The notes beneath the pieces are model-generated. The model was given only the letters and a program-made list of their open reading frames with translations. It did not search any database and was not told where the DNA came from. From Humibacter sp049446075 (lineage in GTDB: Bacteria > Actinomycetota > Actinomycetes > Actinomycetales > Microbacteriaceae): DNA of 64,000 nt. The stretch covers positions 2,418,001 to 2,482,000 of the forward strand of contig NZ_JBMSEB010000001.1 in the NCBI RefSeq assembly GCF_049446075.1, written 5' to 3'. Positions 24,086 through 33,054 of this stretch are shown here, one piece after another. Numbering within the stretch: position 1 is the stretch's first letter; each line of letters begins with the position of its first letter. Both the position numbers and the translations under genes were made by a program.

Positions 24086-25585
24086 ATGCCGGCGGGGCGA
24101 ACCGAAGACGGCGTCGCCAGCGTGCGGGCGCCGGAGCCGGTCACGCCGACCGAACCGGCCGCGGTGACGACTCCCGGCGTTGCCGGCATCACGCCAGGGG
24201 GAGAGCCGGAGCCGGAGAAGCGGCCGGCCGTGCACATCCGCATGCGGTTCACGCGCGCGATCGACTACGGATACTTCCTCCTCGCCACGCTCGCCGCCAT
24301 CTGGCTGGCGTGGCTGCTCGCCTCGGAGAGCTTCGGGTGGGGCTGGTGGCTCATCCTCTTCTTCGTGCTGTTCTGGGCGCTGCTGGCGTACCTCGTGCTG
24401 CCGCGGTTGCACAGCATCCTTACGCGCATCTACGTGCCGAACTACTTCATCGGCAGGGCAAGGACGAGCGACGGCCTGCTCGGCGATCCCATCAACCTGG
24501 CGCTTCTGGGCTCGCAGGCCCAGTTGGAGACCGCCATGGTCGCGGCCGGCTGGACCCGCGCCGACGCCGTGACCGTGCGATCGAGCTGGCGCATCGTGAG
24601 CTCGACCCTGCTGCGCCGCAGCTATGACGAAGCTCCCGTGAGCCCTCTGCTGCTGTTCGGCAGGCAGCAGGATCTCGCGTATCAGCAGGAGGTGCTCGGC
24701 AACCCGGCGAAGCGCCACCACGTGCGGTTCTGGAAGTGCCCTGAGGGGTGGCGGCTACCCGGAGGCGAGCCGGCCGACTGGCTGGGCGCGGCCACGTTCG
24801 ACCGACGCGTCGGACTCTCGCTGTTCACGCTGCAGGTCACGCACAAGATCGACGCGAACACCGACATCGAGCGCGACCACGTGGTGAGCACCCTGCAGAA
24901 AGCGGATGCCGACGTGCGGCTGGGAGCCATCCGAGACTTCTCCACGGGTTACCACTCGCGCAACGGCGGAGGCGACTCGATCATCACCGACGGCGACCTT
25001 CCCGTCGTCGATCTGAGACAGGTCCGATCGCGCCCTGAGTTCGAGAACGAAACGGATGTCGTCGAAGCCGCAGCCGACAAGCGGCCGGTTTCCATCGCAC
25101 TCGGCTGCGCATTGCTCGCGCTTCGGGCGATCGCCGGAGTGGCCTTCGTGGTGATCACGGCCATCCATTGGACCGCTTACGTGAACTCGCTGTCGATCGA
25201 CGTGGACGGGGTGCCCTCCGACTTCACGCACACGGTGACGCTCATCATCGCGGGGGCCGCCTTCGGCATCACGATCGCAGGGTTGCTGGTGCAGTTCGCG
25301 CTGATCACGCTCATCTTCCGCGGAAGCGACTGGGCGCGCATCCTCTCGATGACGCTCAGCGCCATCGCCGTCATTGCGGCCGCGGTCGATTTCTTCGCGG
25401 GCGGCCCGCAGGTGAATCTGCGCGCGAACCTGCTCGGGCTTCCGCTGGACATCCTCGTGCTGCTCGCGCTCTCGTCGGAGCGATCGAGTGCCTGGACGCG
25501 ACGCATCCGATATCTGCGCATCGAGCGACGCTGGGCGAGGCGACTCATGCGGCTGGCCCACCGCAGGTCGCCGCGGGCCGAGTAG
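24086..25585 (+). CDS. LssY C-terminal domain membrane protein
   Basis: A 499-residue membrane protein. A Pro/Glu-rich N-terminus (~1-50) is followed by two helices (~62-105). The large soluble middle contains the LssY_C pattern: GDPINLALLGSQAQLETAMVAAGW, then HHVRFWKCPEGW, WLGAATFDRRVGLS and THKIDANTDIERDHV. Three or four further helices occur between ~335 and ~465. LssY_C domains occur in membrane proteins near PAP2 phosphatases; the role is not established. Confidence 0.8.
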   Translation: MPAGRTEDGVASVRAPEPVTPTEPAAVTTPGVAGITPGGEPEPEKRPAVHIRMRFTRAIDYGYFLLATLAAIWLAWLLASESFGWGWWLILFFVLFWALLAYLVLPRLHSILTRIYVPNYFIGRARTSDGLLGDPINLALLGSQAQLETAMVAAGWTRADAVTVRSSWRIVSSTLLRRSYDEAPVSPLLLFGRQQDLAYQQEVLGNPAKRHHVRFWKCPEGWRLPGGEPADWLGAATFDRRVGLSLFTLQVTHKIDANTDIERDHVVSTLQKADADVRLGAIRDFSTGYHSRNGGGDSIITDGDLPVVDLRQVRSRPEFENETDVVEAAADKRPVSIALGCALLALRAIAGVAFVVITAIHWTAYVNSLSIDVDGVPSDFTHTVTLIIAGAAFGITIAGLLVQFALITLIFRGSDWARILSMTLSAIAVIAAAVDFFAGGPQVNLRANLLGLPLDILVLLALSSERSSAWTRRIRYLRIERRWARRLMRLAHRRSPRAE

Positions 25586-25696
25586 CGGCGATAGTGGCGT
25601 ACCGAAACCGCTCACCGAACCGAACGGGTTCGGCGGGGGGTCTGGGTTTCGATACGCGGCGCTTCGCGCCGCTACTCAACCGGCGGTTACTAGGGC
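25586..25696. repeat. Intergenic palindromic repeat of the GGTTGAGTAGCGGC family
   Basis: A degenerate left arm (GAGTAGCGGCGATAGTGGCG...CGAAACC) faces a right arm beginning GGTTTCGATACGCGGCGC and ending GCTACTCAACC, with an additional CCGAAC/GTTCGG stem between. It lies between convergent genes and probably forms a long hairpin. Five related copies or clusters are seen in this window. Confidence 0.75.
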
Positions 25697-26620
25697 CTAG
25701 CGCGCGACGATGGTCCAGCCGGCGGTCGTCGACTCGTCCGGCTGCAGCACGATGAGGTCGGTGCCGGAGTTGAACGCATCCGGCGGGCACGTCATCGGCT
25801 CGACCGCGAGGCCACGGCGGCTGGTGGCCGGGTCCGGCTGATCGGCCGTGTGCACCTGCACCCACGGGCATGCGGCATCCCACCGCATGGCGACGCCGTT
25901 GCCGTCGGGCGCGGTGAGCTCGACGGATGCCACGCCGTCGGCATCCCTTGTCAGGCCCGTGAACGCGTGGTCGATGAACACGTCGCCGATGGTGCGGGGT
26001 GTGCGGAAGTCGAAGGCCGCACCCTGCTCGGTGGCGACATCCGCCAACCCGACGGGGGCGAGCCGGTCGGGCGTGACGGTGAGCACCTGGTCGGCCGGTA
26101 GAGCGAGCATCCAGTCGTCGACGCGGCCCTGGCCTGCGACGAGGTAGGGGTGCGGACCGGTGCCGAAGGGTGCGGCGTCCGCTCCCGTGTTGCGTGCGGT
26201 GACTGCCGAGTACAGGCCGTCGTCGCCGAGCCGGAAGACCACTGTCACATCGAGACGATGCGGATATCCCTGCTGGGCCTGGATGGTCGTTGCCAGCTCC
26301 ACGAAGTCGTCGCCGCGGTCGCGCACCTCGTAGTCGAGCCATGCGCCGAGTCCGTGCAGCGCGTTGCGCAGGTGCGGTTCGGTCAGGGCCAGCTGCTGCT
26401 CGACGCCTTCGAAGCTGTAGCGGCCGTCGACAACCCGGTTGGGCCACGGCACCAGCGTTGCGCCGCGGAACGCGGGCCGCACTTCGTCGGCGTCGAACGG
26501 CACGACGAGGTCTCGCCCATCGTGGGTCAACGAGCGCAGCGAAGCGGCGACGCTGGCGATGGAAGCGCGGTACGGGCCGTGCTCGAGGTCGATGGACGTT
26601 CCGGAGAGGGGGATGCTCAC
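25697..26620 (-). CDS. Aldose 1-epimerase family protein
   Basis: A 307-residue galactose-mutarotase-fold protein that would interconvert anomers of an aldose. Candidate catalytic residues are the His in LHGLGAWLDY (~90), the His in GTGPHPYLV and the Glu in GLAVEPMTCPPDAF. No signal peptide, so it acts in the cytoplasm, where it may serve the sugars brought in by the three importers of this window. It is divergent from the DUF1275 gene. Confidence 0.88.
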   Translation of the reverse strand: MSIPLSGTSIDLEHGPYRASIASVAASLRSLTHDGRDLVVPFDADEVRPAFRGATLVPWPNRVVDGRYSFEGVEQQLALTEPHLRNALHGLGAWLDYEVRDRGDDFVELATTIQAQQGYPHRLDVTVVFRLGDDGLYSAVTARNTGADAAPFGTGPHPYLVAGQGRVDDWMLALPADQVLTVTPDRLAPVGLADVATEQGAAFDFRTPRTIGDVFIDHAFTGLTRDADGVASVELTAPDGNGVAMRWDAACPWVQVHTADQPDPATSRRGLAVEPMTCPPDAFNSGTDLIVLQPDESTTAGWTIVAR

Positions 26621-26694
26621 GCCTCCATTCTGCCGAACGGGCGGGCCGTGCCCGACGCGTGTGTGGTGGGATCGATACGACGACAGGAGACGGC

Positions 26695-27396
26695 ATGCCC
26701 AAGCAGTGGCAACTGCACGAACGCACGCACCTCGGGCTGATGCTCGCGCTCACGTTCTCGACCGGCGTTGTGGATGCCGTCGGCTACCTCGGTCTCGACC
26801 GCGTCTTCACGGGCAACATGACGGGCAATGTCGTCATTCTGGGCATGGCCCTGCTCGGAGGCGACAACCTTCCGATCATCGGTCCGGTCATCGCCCTCGT
26901 GTGCTTCATGGCGGGAGCCGCAGCTGGCGGTCGCGTGCTGCGCACCGTGGATGTCGGCTGGACACGGCTCTCCACGACCATGTTCAGCGGAGTCGGCGTG
27001 CTGTTGCTGGCTGCCGCAGTCGTGCTGTTCAGCGTGGGCAGGCATCCGGGTGACGCTGTGCAGTGGACCGTGACGGGGATGCTCGGCCTCGCCATGGGCG
27101 CGCAAGCCGCAACCGCGAGGCACATCGCGGTGAAGGACGTGACGACGGTCGTCGTGACCTCGACGCTCGCGGGTCTCGCCGCCGATTCCGTATTCGGTGC
27201 GAGCAAGGGGCAGCCATGGCCGAGGCGAGCCGGCGCCGTCGCGCTCATCGGGCTGGGCGCGATGCTGGGGGCGGCGGCAGTGCACGTCGAGCCGGCGATC
27301 GGACTGTTGGTGTCCGCACTGATCGTGCTCGTCGTCGCGGCATGGGGGCACGTGGCGACCAGCGGTCCGCTGCGACAGATCGTGGCGGAGTCGTAG
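26695..27396 (+). CDS. DUF1275 (YoaK-like) family membrane protein
   Basis: A 233-residue protein with six predicted helices. The family pattern is clear: FSTGVVDAVGYLGLDRVFTGNMTGNVVILGMAL near the N-terminus and GMLGLAMGAQAATARHIAVKDVTTVVVTSTLAG in the middle. The start at 26695 has AGGAGA upstream. DUF1275 members are membrane proteins of unknown transport or stress function. The GH6 gene starts 2 bp after its stop. Confidence 0.88.
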   Translation: MPKQWQLHERTHLGLMLALTFSTGVVDAVGYLGLDRVFTGNMTGNVVILGMALLGGDNLPIIGPVIALVCFMAGAAAGGRVLRTVDVGWTRLSTTMFSGVGVLLLAAAVVLFSVGRHPGDAVQWTVTGMLGLAMGAQAATARHIAVKDVTTVVVTSTLAGLAADSVFGASKGQPWPRRAGAVALIGLGAMLGAAAVHVEPAIGLLVSALIVLVVAAWGHVATSGPLRQIVAES

Positions 27397-27398
27397 GA

Positions 27399-28871
27399 GT
27401 GCGCGCGAACGAACGTGCTCCCGAGGGGTGGGCTGTGCGTGCTCGGCAGCGGCGTCGGCTGTCCCAGGGCATTCTGACGGTCGCAGTGGTCGCCGCTTGC
27501 ATCGCGGGAACGGGTGCTATCGGTGTTCCGGCCGGATTCGCGTCGACGTCGTCGAAGGACCCGCACGCGTTGGGCACCTCGACGAAGCTCTTCGTGCGGG
27601 TGCCCGACCACGGCTCGGCCGAACAAGGAGTCCAGCTGCTCAGACGCGGGTGGGAGTCGGATGCCGCGGCGCTGGCGAGGGTGGATCTGACACCTCAGGC
27701 GGTGTGGCTCACCGGCGGAACGGCGACGCAAGTGCGCACTGCCGTCGAGAAGACGATGGCCGCTGCGGCTACCGAGCGGAGGACGCCCGTGTTCGTCGCA
27801 TACGACATACCCGGGCGCGACTGTGGCGACTACTCGGCCGGCGGCGCACTGAACACCGCCGACTACGAAGCGTGGATAGACGGCGTCGCCGCGGGCATCG
27901 GAAGCGCGAAGGCGGCGGTGCTGGTCGAGCCGGACAGCCTCGGGATGCTGCCTGGCACCGATTGCGGCCACGGGCACGGAGCCAGCAGGGCCGGGCATCC
28001 CTTCACCGACGTCGAGCGGTACAGCCAGCTGAACTATGCAGTGCATGTTCTCGAGGCGAAGCCGCACACGAGCGTGTACCTGGACGGCACGAACAGCGCG
28101 TGGATGGGCGTCTCGGGCATCGCCAAGCGCCTCATCCACGCGGGAGTGAACGAGGCCCAGGGCTTCTTCCTCAATGTGTCGAATTACCAGTACTCGGAGA
28201 ACAACACCCGGTTCGGCACCTGGGTCTCGGAGTGCATCGCCTTGCTCGGTCGCGACTCCAGTGCGAGCTGCCCCGGCCAGTACCCGAACGACGGTTCCGA
28301 CCGCACGAGGAGTGAAGCCCTGGTCGGGGCACCGCAGCGCGGCGCGCTCGACGACTACCGGCCGTGGAAAGACGGCGCCACCGGCCTCGCGCTCGATCCG
28401 CGCACGATCGACGATCAGTACGCGTCGGCTCTGCGTCGCGCAGGGGTTTCAGCGACCGCTCACTTCGTCATCGACACGAGCCGGGCCGGGGCGGGCCCGA
28501 ATCCCATGAAGAGCTATCTTCGTGCACCCTACAAGCAGCCGGCAGCCAACGTGCCCAAACTCGAGAGCGGCAACTGGTGCAACTCGCCCGGCGCCGGGCT
28601 GGGGCGCACTCCGACCACGAACACGGGTGTTCCGCTCGTCGACGCGTACCTGTGGGTGAAGACGCCCGGCGAATCCGACGGGCAGTGCAACGCCGCCGGT
28701 GCGGGACGGGTGTGGAACTACGCCGCGTACTCGAAGCCGGGCTGGCCTAAGAGTGTGCCGGGGAAGGCATCCTTCGATCCGCTGTGGGGCCAGGTGGACC
28801 CGGCGGCAGGCGCGTGGTTCCCTGCGCAGATGCTCGACCTGATCCACCACGCGAATCCCGCCATCGGCTGA
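27399..28871 (+). CDS. Secreted glycoside hydrolase family 6 (beta-1,4-glucanase)
   Basis: A 490-residue exported GH6 enzyme. The GTG start at 27399 has GGCGGAG upstream; an arginine-rich n-region and hydrophobic core (~22-50) form the signal peptide. Catalytic-domain landmarks include FVAYDIPGRDCGDYSAGG, with the RDC aspartate at D141, and VLVEPDSLG, with the probable acid D179, matching the two catalytic aspartates of GH6; YLDGTNSAWM and SNYQ are further substrate-cleft motifs. No cellulose-binding module is present. It probably cleaves beta-1,4-glucan outside the cell. Coupling to a DUF1275 gene is unusual. Confidence 0.9.
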   Translation: MRANERAPEGWAVRARQRRRLSQGILTVAVVAACIAGTGAIGVPAGFASTSSKDPHALGTSTKLFVRVPDHGSAEQGVQLLRRGWESDAAALARVDLTPQAVWLTGGTATQVRTAVEKTMAAAATERRTPVFVAYDIPGRDCGDYSAGGALNTADYEAWIDGVAAGIGSAKAAVLVEPDSLGMLPGTDCGHGHGASRAGHPFTDVERYSQLNYAVHVLEAKPHTSVYLDGTNSAWMGVSGIAKRLIHAGVNEAQGFFLNVSNYQYSENNTRFGTWVSECIALLGRDSSASCPGQYPNDGSDRTRSEALVGAPQRGALDDYRPWKDGATGLALDPRTIDDQYASALRRAGVSATAHFVIDTSRAGAGPNPMKSYLRAPYKQPAANVPKLESGNWCNSPGAGLGRTPTTNTGVPLVDAYLWVKTPGESDGQCNAAGAGRVWNYAAYSKPGWPKSVPGKASFDPLWGQVDPAAGAWFPAQMLDLIHHANPAIG

Positions 28872-29092
28872 GGCTTTTTCTCGTCGGGAAGGGGCTCAGG
28901 TACGCGACGGCGGGCCTGACTCCTGAAGTGATGCACAGGTGGCGCAGCCCTGAGAAGAAGTTCACTCCTGGTTCACGCCCAGGCGGGGGAATGTCCAGGA
29001 CGTAAGGCTGGGCTGGTCAGGCGTCCAGGGTGGGGCGCCCCGGCGCGACCGCACCGGATGGCACGAGACGAGCGACAACGGGGGAGGTGCGC

Positions 29093-30820
29093 GTGACCAG
29101 CACGAATGTGGCTGCGGCCACCTCCCGCAACACCCCGCCAACGCGTCCAGAACCCGCTCGCGGTGTCGCACGGATGCCGCGCTTCACCACGATCGCGGCC
29201 GTCGCGGCCGGCCTCTTCGCTTTCGTCGTGTCGTGGTGGGGATCGTGGGTGCCGTCGTTCTGGGGCGACGAGGCGGCGAGCATCATGTCGGCCGAGCGTC
29301 CGTGGGGTTCGCTGCTGCGCGAGCTCGGGCGAGTGGATGCCGTGCACGGCACCTACTACTCGCTCCTGCACGTGTGGATCGACTTCTTCGGAGCATCGCA
29401 GCTCTCCACTCGCCTGCCGAGCGCCATGGCCGTCGGCTTGGCGGCCGCGGGCGTCGTCGTTCTCGTCGCGCGATACGGCGGCCTGCGGTTGGGCATCCTC
29501 GCGGCCCTCGTCTTCGCCGTGCTGCCGCGGACCACCTACATGGCCACGGAGGTGCGCTCCTACGCACTCGGTACGGCGTGCGCGGTGTGGCTCGTCGTGC
29601 TGTTTCTACGGCTCGTCACGCGGCGAACCAGACGACTGCTGCCGTGGGTCGCGTTCGCGGTCGGTTACGCGGCATGCATCTACGTGTTCCTGTATCTCGC
29701 GCTGCTCGTGCTGCCGTTCGCGGCGCTGCTGCTGTGGGAATCCCGGGGTCGTCTGCGCGCAACCGTCCGGGCATTGACCCGGCCGCGTTCCACCGTGTCG
29801 CCGGACGTGGCCGCGCTTCGCGCCGTGATCGTGCGATGGATGCTCGCGACCCTGGGCGGAGTCATCCTCGCGTCGCCCCTTGAATACTTCGCGCTCAAGG
29901 AGCACGGCCAGATCAAGTTCCTCGGCAAGCATCCGGGCGTGACCTTCCTCACGTTCACCGTGAACCAGTGGTTCGACTACAGCTGGGGTGTGGCTGTGCT
30001 CGCCTGGGCGGCGCTCGCGGCGCTCGCCGTCGTCGGTCTCGTGGCGTGGCGGCGCAGGAGGCGCTCGGGAGTGCGAAGGATGCTGCGCACGGACCGCGCG
30101 CGCCTCCTGCTTTTGGCGGTCGCCTGGTTCGCGCTGCCGCCCCTCGCGCTGCTCGCGCTGAACGCCTTCATGCCCGCCTACACGGTTCGCTACGTCTCGT
30201 TCACCACGCCGGCACTGGCCATCCTGCTCGCGGTCGCGATCGACGGTGCGGCGCGGTGGGTGATCGCACGGCTGCCGAGAGGGCAGGCATCCGGTTCGGT
30301 CGTCAATCGGAGTGCGAGCGCGCTCGCGGCGTTCGCCTGCGTTGCACTCATCGCCGCGATCGCCACGCCGACCTACCTCGCCCAGCGCGGACCGTACGCC
30401 AAGAACGGCGGAAGCGACTGGGCAGACGTGGCGGCCGTCGTCCAGCAGCATGCCAAGCCTGGCGACGACATCGTCTTTGATGAGACGACGCGGCCATCGC
30501 GTCGTCCTCGACTGGCCATGCACCTCTATCCCCAGCAGTTCGCCGACGTCGTCGATGTGACGCTCGAGATCCCCTACGTCGATCGCGACGCGCTGTGGGA
30601 CAAGGCGCACACCATTCCCGAGGTCGGCGCACGTATCGAATCCGGCAACGGCCGGGTATGGCTCGTGGAATACCGCGGGCCGGACAACGACGGCGTCGTG
30701 ACCTCGACCGGCATGCGCGAGCGGATGGCCGACCTCCGCTCGCTCGGATTCGACCTTGTCAACAGCTATTCGCTGCACAGGGATGTCGTCTACCTTTTTA
30801 CGAGAGGAGCAGCGTCGTGA
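29093..30820 (+). CDS. Glycosyltransferase family 39-like membrane mannosyltransferase
   Basis: A 575-residue integral membrane transferase. The start at 29093 (GTG) sits 5 bp behind GGGGGAGG; longer starts lack a site. About ten helices. The first periplasmic loop carries the acidic motif VPSFWGDEAAS and then DAVHGTYYSLLHVW, as in PMT/GT39 and ArnT-like enzymes that use lipid-phosphate sugar donors. A C-terminal extracytoplasmic domain (~430-575) follows the last helix. It overlaps the polyprenol-phosphate-mannose synthase gene by 4 bp, which strongly suggests that this lipid is its donor. Acceptor (protein or cell-wall glycan) unknown. Confidence 0.8.
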   Translation: MTSTNVAAATSRNTPPTRPEPARGVARMPRFTTIAAVAAGLFAFVVSWWGSWVPSFWGDEAASIMSAERPWGSLLRELGRVDAVHGTYYSLLHVWIDFFGASQLSTRLPSAMAVGLAAAGVVVLVARYGGLRLGILAALVFAVLPRTTYMATEVRSYALGTACAVWLVVLFLRLVTRRTRRLLPWVAFAVGYAACIYVFLYLALLVLPFAALLLWESRGRLRATVRALTRPRSTVSPDVAALRAVIVRWMLATLGGVILASPLEYFALKEHGQIKFLGKHPGVTFLTFTVNQWFDYSWGVAVLAWAALAALAVVGLVAWRRRRRSGVRRMLRTDRARLLLLAVAWFALPPLALLALNAFMPAYTVRYVSFTTPALAILLAVAIDGAARWVIARLPRGQASGSVVNRSASALAAFACVALIAAIATPTYLAQRGPYAKNGGSDWADVAAVVQQHAKPGDDIVFDETTRPSRRPRLAMHLYPQQFADVVDVTLEIPYVDRDALWDKAHTIPEVGARIESGNGRVWLVEYRGPDNDGVVTSTGMRERMADLRSLGFDLVNSYSLHRDVVYLFTRGAAS

Positions 30821-31575
30821 ACGTGGCCGTCATCATCCCGACCTACAACGAAGCGCAGAACATCGCGTGGATCGTGGGGCGGGTCAGGAACTCGGTGCCG
30901 CAGGCATCCGTGTTGATCGTCGACGACTCGTCGCCGGACGGCACAGGCGAGATCGCAGACGGCCTCGCCGCCGACGACGCCTCGGTGCACGTGCTGCACA
31001 GGGCCGGCAAGGAGGGCCTTGGTGCGGCGTACCGCGCCGGGATGCGCTGGGCGCTCGAGCACGGCCACGACGTGATCGTCGAGATGGATGCCGACGGCTC
31101 GCATCGCCCGGAAGAGCTTCAGCGGCTGCTCGATGGCCTGACCAAGGCAGACGTGGTCGTGGGTTCGCGCTGGGTGCCCGGCGGCGGCGTGAGCGGCTGG
31201 CCGCTCTGGCGCAAGGCGCTGTCGCGCGGTGGCAGCGCATACGCACGATTCGCGCTGGGTGTTCCGGTGCGCGACATGACGGGCGGATACCGCGCGTTCA
31301 CCGGAGATGCACTGGCTCGCATCGACCTGGATGCCGTGCTCAGCCAGGGCTACTGCTTTCAGATCGACATGCTGTGGCACGCGCAGGTCGCGGGGCTGCG
31401 CATCCGCGAGGTCCCGATCACGTTCCCTGAACGTGAGCGGGGCAGCTCCAAGATGTCGGGTGGCATCGTGGTCGAGGCGATGCTTCGCGTCACGGGCTGG
31501 GCGATCGGTTCGCTGCCTGCGCGCATTCGCCGGGCGCTCCGCAAGGAGCCCGACGCGGTCGGCACCCGCTCCTGA
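30817..31575 (+). CDS. Polyprenol monophosphomannose synthase (Ppm1/Dpm1 type GT2)
   Basis: A 252-residue GT2 enzyme that transfers mannose from GDP-mannose to polyprenyl phosphate. It starts at GTG 30817 (GAGAGGAG upstream), overlapping the previous stop as GTGA. Motifs are VAVIIPTYNEAQNI at the N-terminus, VLIVDDSSPDGTGEIA, the DXD-type VEMDADGSHRPEEL, VVGSRWVPGG and the acceptor loop FPERERGSSKM. It lacks membrane helices, as do actinobacterial catalytic Ppm1 domains. It supplies the coupled GT39-like transferase. Confidence 0.9.
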   Translation: MNVAVIIPTYNEAQNIAWIVGRVRNSVPQASVLIVDDSSPDGTGEIADGLAADDASVHVLHRAGKEGLGAAYRAGMRWALEHGHDVIVEMDADGSHRPEELQRLLDGLTKADVVVGSRWVPGGGVSGWPLWRKALSRGGSAYARFALGVPVRDMTGGYRAFTGDALARIDLDAVLSQGYCFQIDMLWHAQVAGLRIREVPITFPERERGSSKMSGGIVVEAMLRVTGWAIGSLPARIRRALRKEPDAVGTRS

Positions 31576-31634
31576 CGCTCACTGCTGGCATTGGCTCGAT
31601 GCTCACCGCTGGCCTTGGCGTCGTGCTCACCGCT

Positions 31635-31720
31635 GGTTGAGTAGCGGCGCAGCCGCGTATCGAAACCGGGTGTGTGGGTGGGTGGGGTTTCGATACGCGC
31701 GCTTCGCGAGCTGCTCAACC
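31635..31720. repeat. Intergenic palindromic repeat of the GGTTGAGTAGCGGC family
   Basis: A clear copy: left arm starts GGTTGAGTAGCGGCGCAGCC and ends GTATCGAAACC (31635-31667); right arm starts GGTTTCGATACGCGCGCTTC and ends CTGCTCAACC (to 31720). The arms pair to form a long hairpin between the mannose-synthase gene and the YbhB-like gene. Confidence 0.85.
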
Positions 31721-31785
31721 CGCGGTGGGCGCGGAGTCGGGTCGCTTGGGGCAAGCTGAAACGAGCACAGTTCGAGGAGGAATTC

Positions 31786-32307
31786 ATGGCTGAAGACCCG
31801 TACGAGCGGTTCGGATCCGTTCCGCAGTTCTCCGTGACCAGTGAGGACGTCGCGGACGGGCATCCGATCGCTGAACAGTTCCGCGCGAGCGGCGGCAACA
31901 CGTCGCCGCAGCTGTCGTGGAGCGGCTTTCCAGATGGCGCCAAGAGCTTCGCGGTCACGATCCACGACCCGGATGCCCCCACCGGTTCCGGCTTCTGGCA
32001 CTGGGCCGTCTACAACATTCCGGTGTCCGTGACCGCTCTGGAGCGCGGTGCGGGCGGCGCGGGTGGGTCGCTTCCCGGCGGTGCCGCCCAGCTGAAGAAC
32101 GAGTTGCGACAGGTGGGCTACACCGGTGCCGAGCCGCCCCAGGGCACGGGCGTGCACAGGTACTTCGTCGTGGTGCACGCGGTCGACGTTGAGCGCCTCG
32201 ACCTCGACCCCGAATCGACGCCTGCCGTGCTCGGGTTCAATCTGCACTTCCACACGCTGGCAAGAGCCGTGATCGTGCCGACCGCCTCGTACGACGACGC
32301 CGTGTAG
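31786..32307 (+). CDS. YbhB/YbcL family (Raf kinase inhibitor-like) protein
   Basis: A 173-residue PEBP-fold protein; start at 31786 follows GAGGAGG. Family landmarks are SPQLSWSGFPDGAKSFAVTIHDPDAP and FWHWAVYNIPVS, then GTGVHRYFVVVHAVD. There is no signal peptide. Prokaryotic members bind small anionic ligands; the physiological role is not established. Confidence 0.9.
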   Translation: MAEDPYERFGSVPQFSVTSEDVADGHPIAEQFRASGGNTSPQLSWSGFPDGAKSFAVTIHDPDAPTGSGFWHWAVYNIPVSVTALERGAGGAGGSLPGGAAQLKNELRQVGYTGAEPPQGTGVHRYFVVVHAVDVERLDLDPESTPAVLGFNLHFHTLARAVIVPTASYDDAV

Positions 32308-32315
32308 CCGAGCCG

Positions 32316-32954
32316 TCAGCTCTTGTTGCCGGTGACCGCGAGCACGCCGCCGAGCCCGATGAGCATGACGCCTCCGGTGGCTGACAGCCGTTCCGCGCGC
32401 TTGGGCGATTTCGCGAACCAGCCCCTCGCGAGTCCGGCCAGGAGAGCCCACGTGCTGTCGGAGAGCAACGCGATCACGAAGAACACGAGTCCGAGCACCA
32501 TCATCTGAAGCGGGATGCCGCCCGCCCGGAAGTTGACGAACTGCGGCAGCACCGCCACGAAGAAGACCAGCAGCTTGGGGTTGCTGATGCCGACGAGGAA
32601 TCCCTCGCTGAGCATCCGCGTCGCCGATCGACGAGGACCCGACGCGATCGCGTCGATCGAGCCGTTCTTGCGGTGGCGAATGGCCTGGATGCCCAGATAG
32701 ACGATGTAGAGCGCCCCGGCCAGCTTGATCACGGTGAACAGCACGACGGACTCGGCAACCACGAGCCCGAGCCCGAGCGCGACAGCGGCCACAATCGGGA
32801 TGATGGCCAGCGCGTTGCCGAGCACGCTCAACATTCCGGCGCGGCGACCGAGCGCGATGGAGCGCCCGACGGCGAACAGCACGCTGGGGCCGGGGATGAC
32901 GATGATGGCGAACGCCGCCAGGGCGAACGCGCCCAGGGTTGCGATGGACGGCAT
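32316..32954 (-). CDS. LysE family exporter
   Basis: A 212-residue protein with six helices and the LysE/RhtB pattern: AIIVIPGPSVLFAVGRSIALGRRAG near the N-terminus and GFLVGISNPKLLVFFVAVLPQFV in the middle. Such proteins export amino acids or their derivatives. It is convergent with the YbhB-like gene; the substrate cannot be inferred. Confidence 0.9.
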   Translation of the reverse strand: MPSIATLGAFALAAFAIIVIPGPSVLFAVGRSIALGRRAGMLSVLGNALAIIPIVAAVALGLGLVVAESVVLFTVIKLAGALYIVYLGIQAIRHRKNGSIDAIASGPRRSATRMLSEGFLVGISNPKLLVFFVAVLPQFVNFRAGGIPLQMMVLGLVFFVIALLSDSTWALLAGLARGWFAKSPKRAERLSATGGVMLIGLGGVLAVTGNKS

Positions 32955-33054
32955 GCACCAACAATAGGGAGCGGCCACGAGGAAGGCCACCGTACCGGCA
33001 CGGGCTCGTGCGTCGAGCCGGCTCCCGGGCATGACGCGCCCTAGGTTCGAATGC

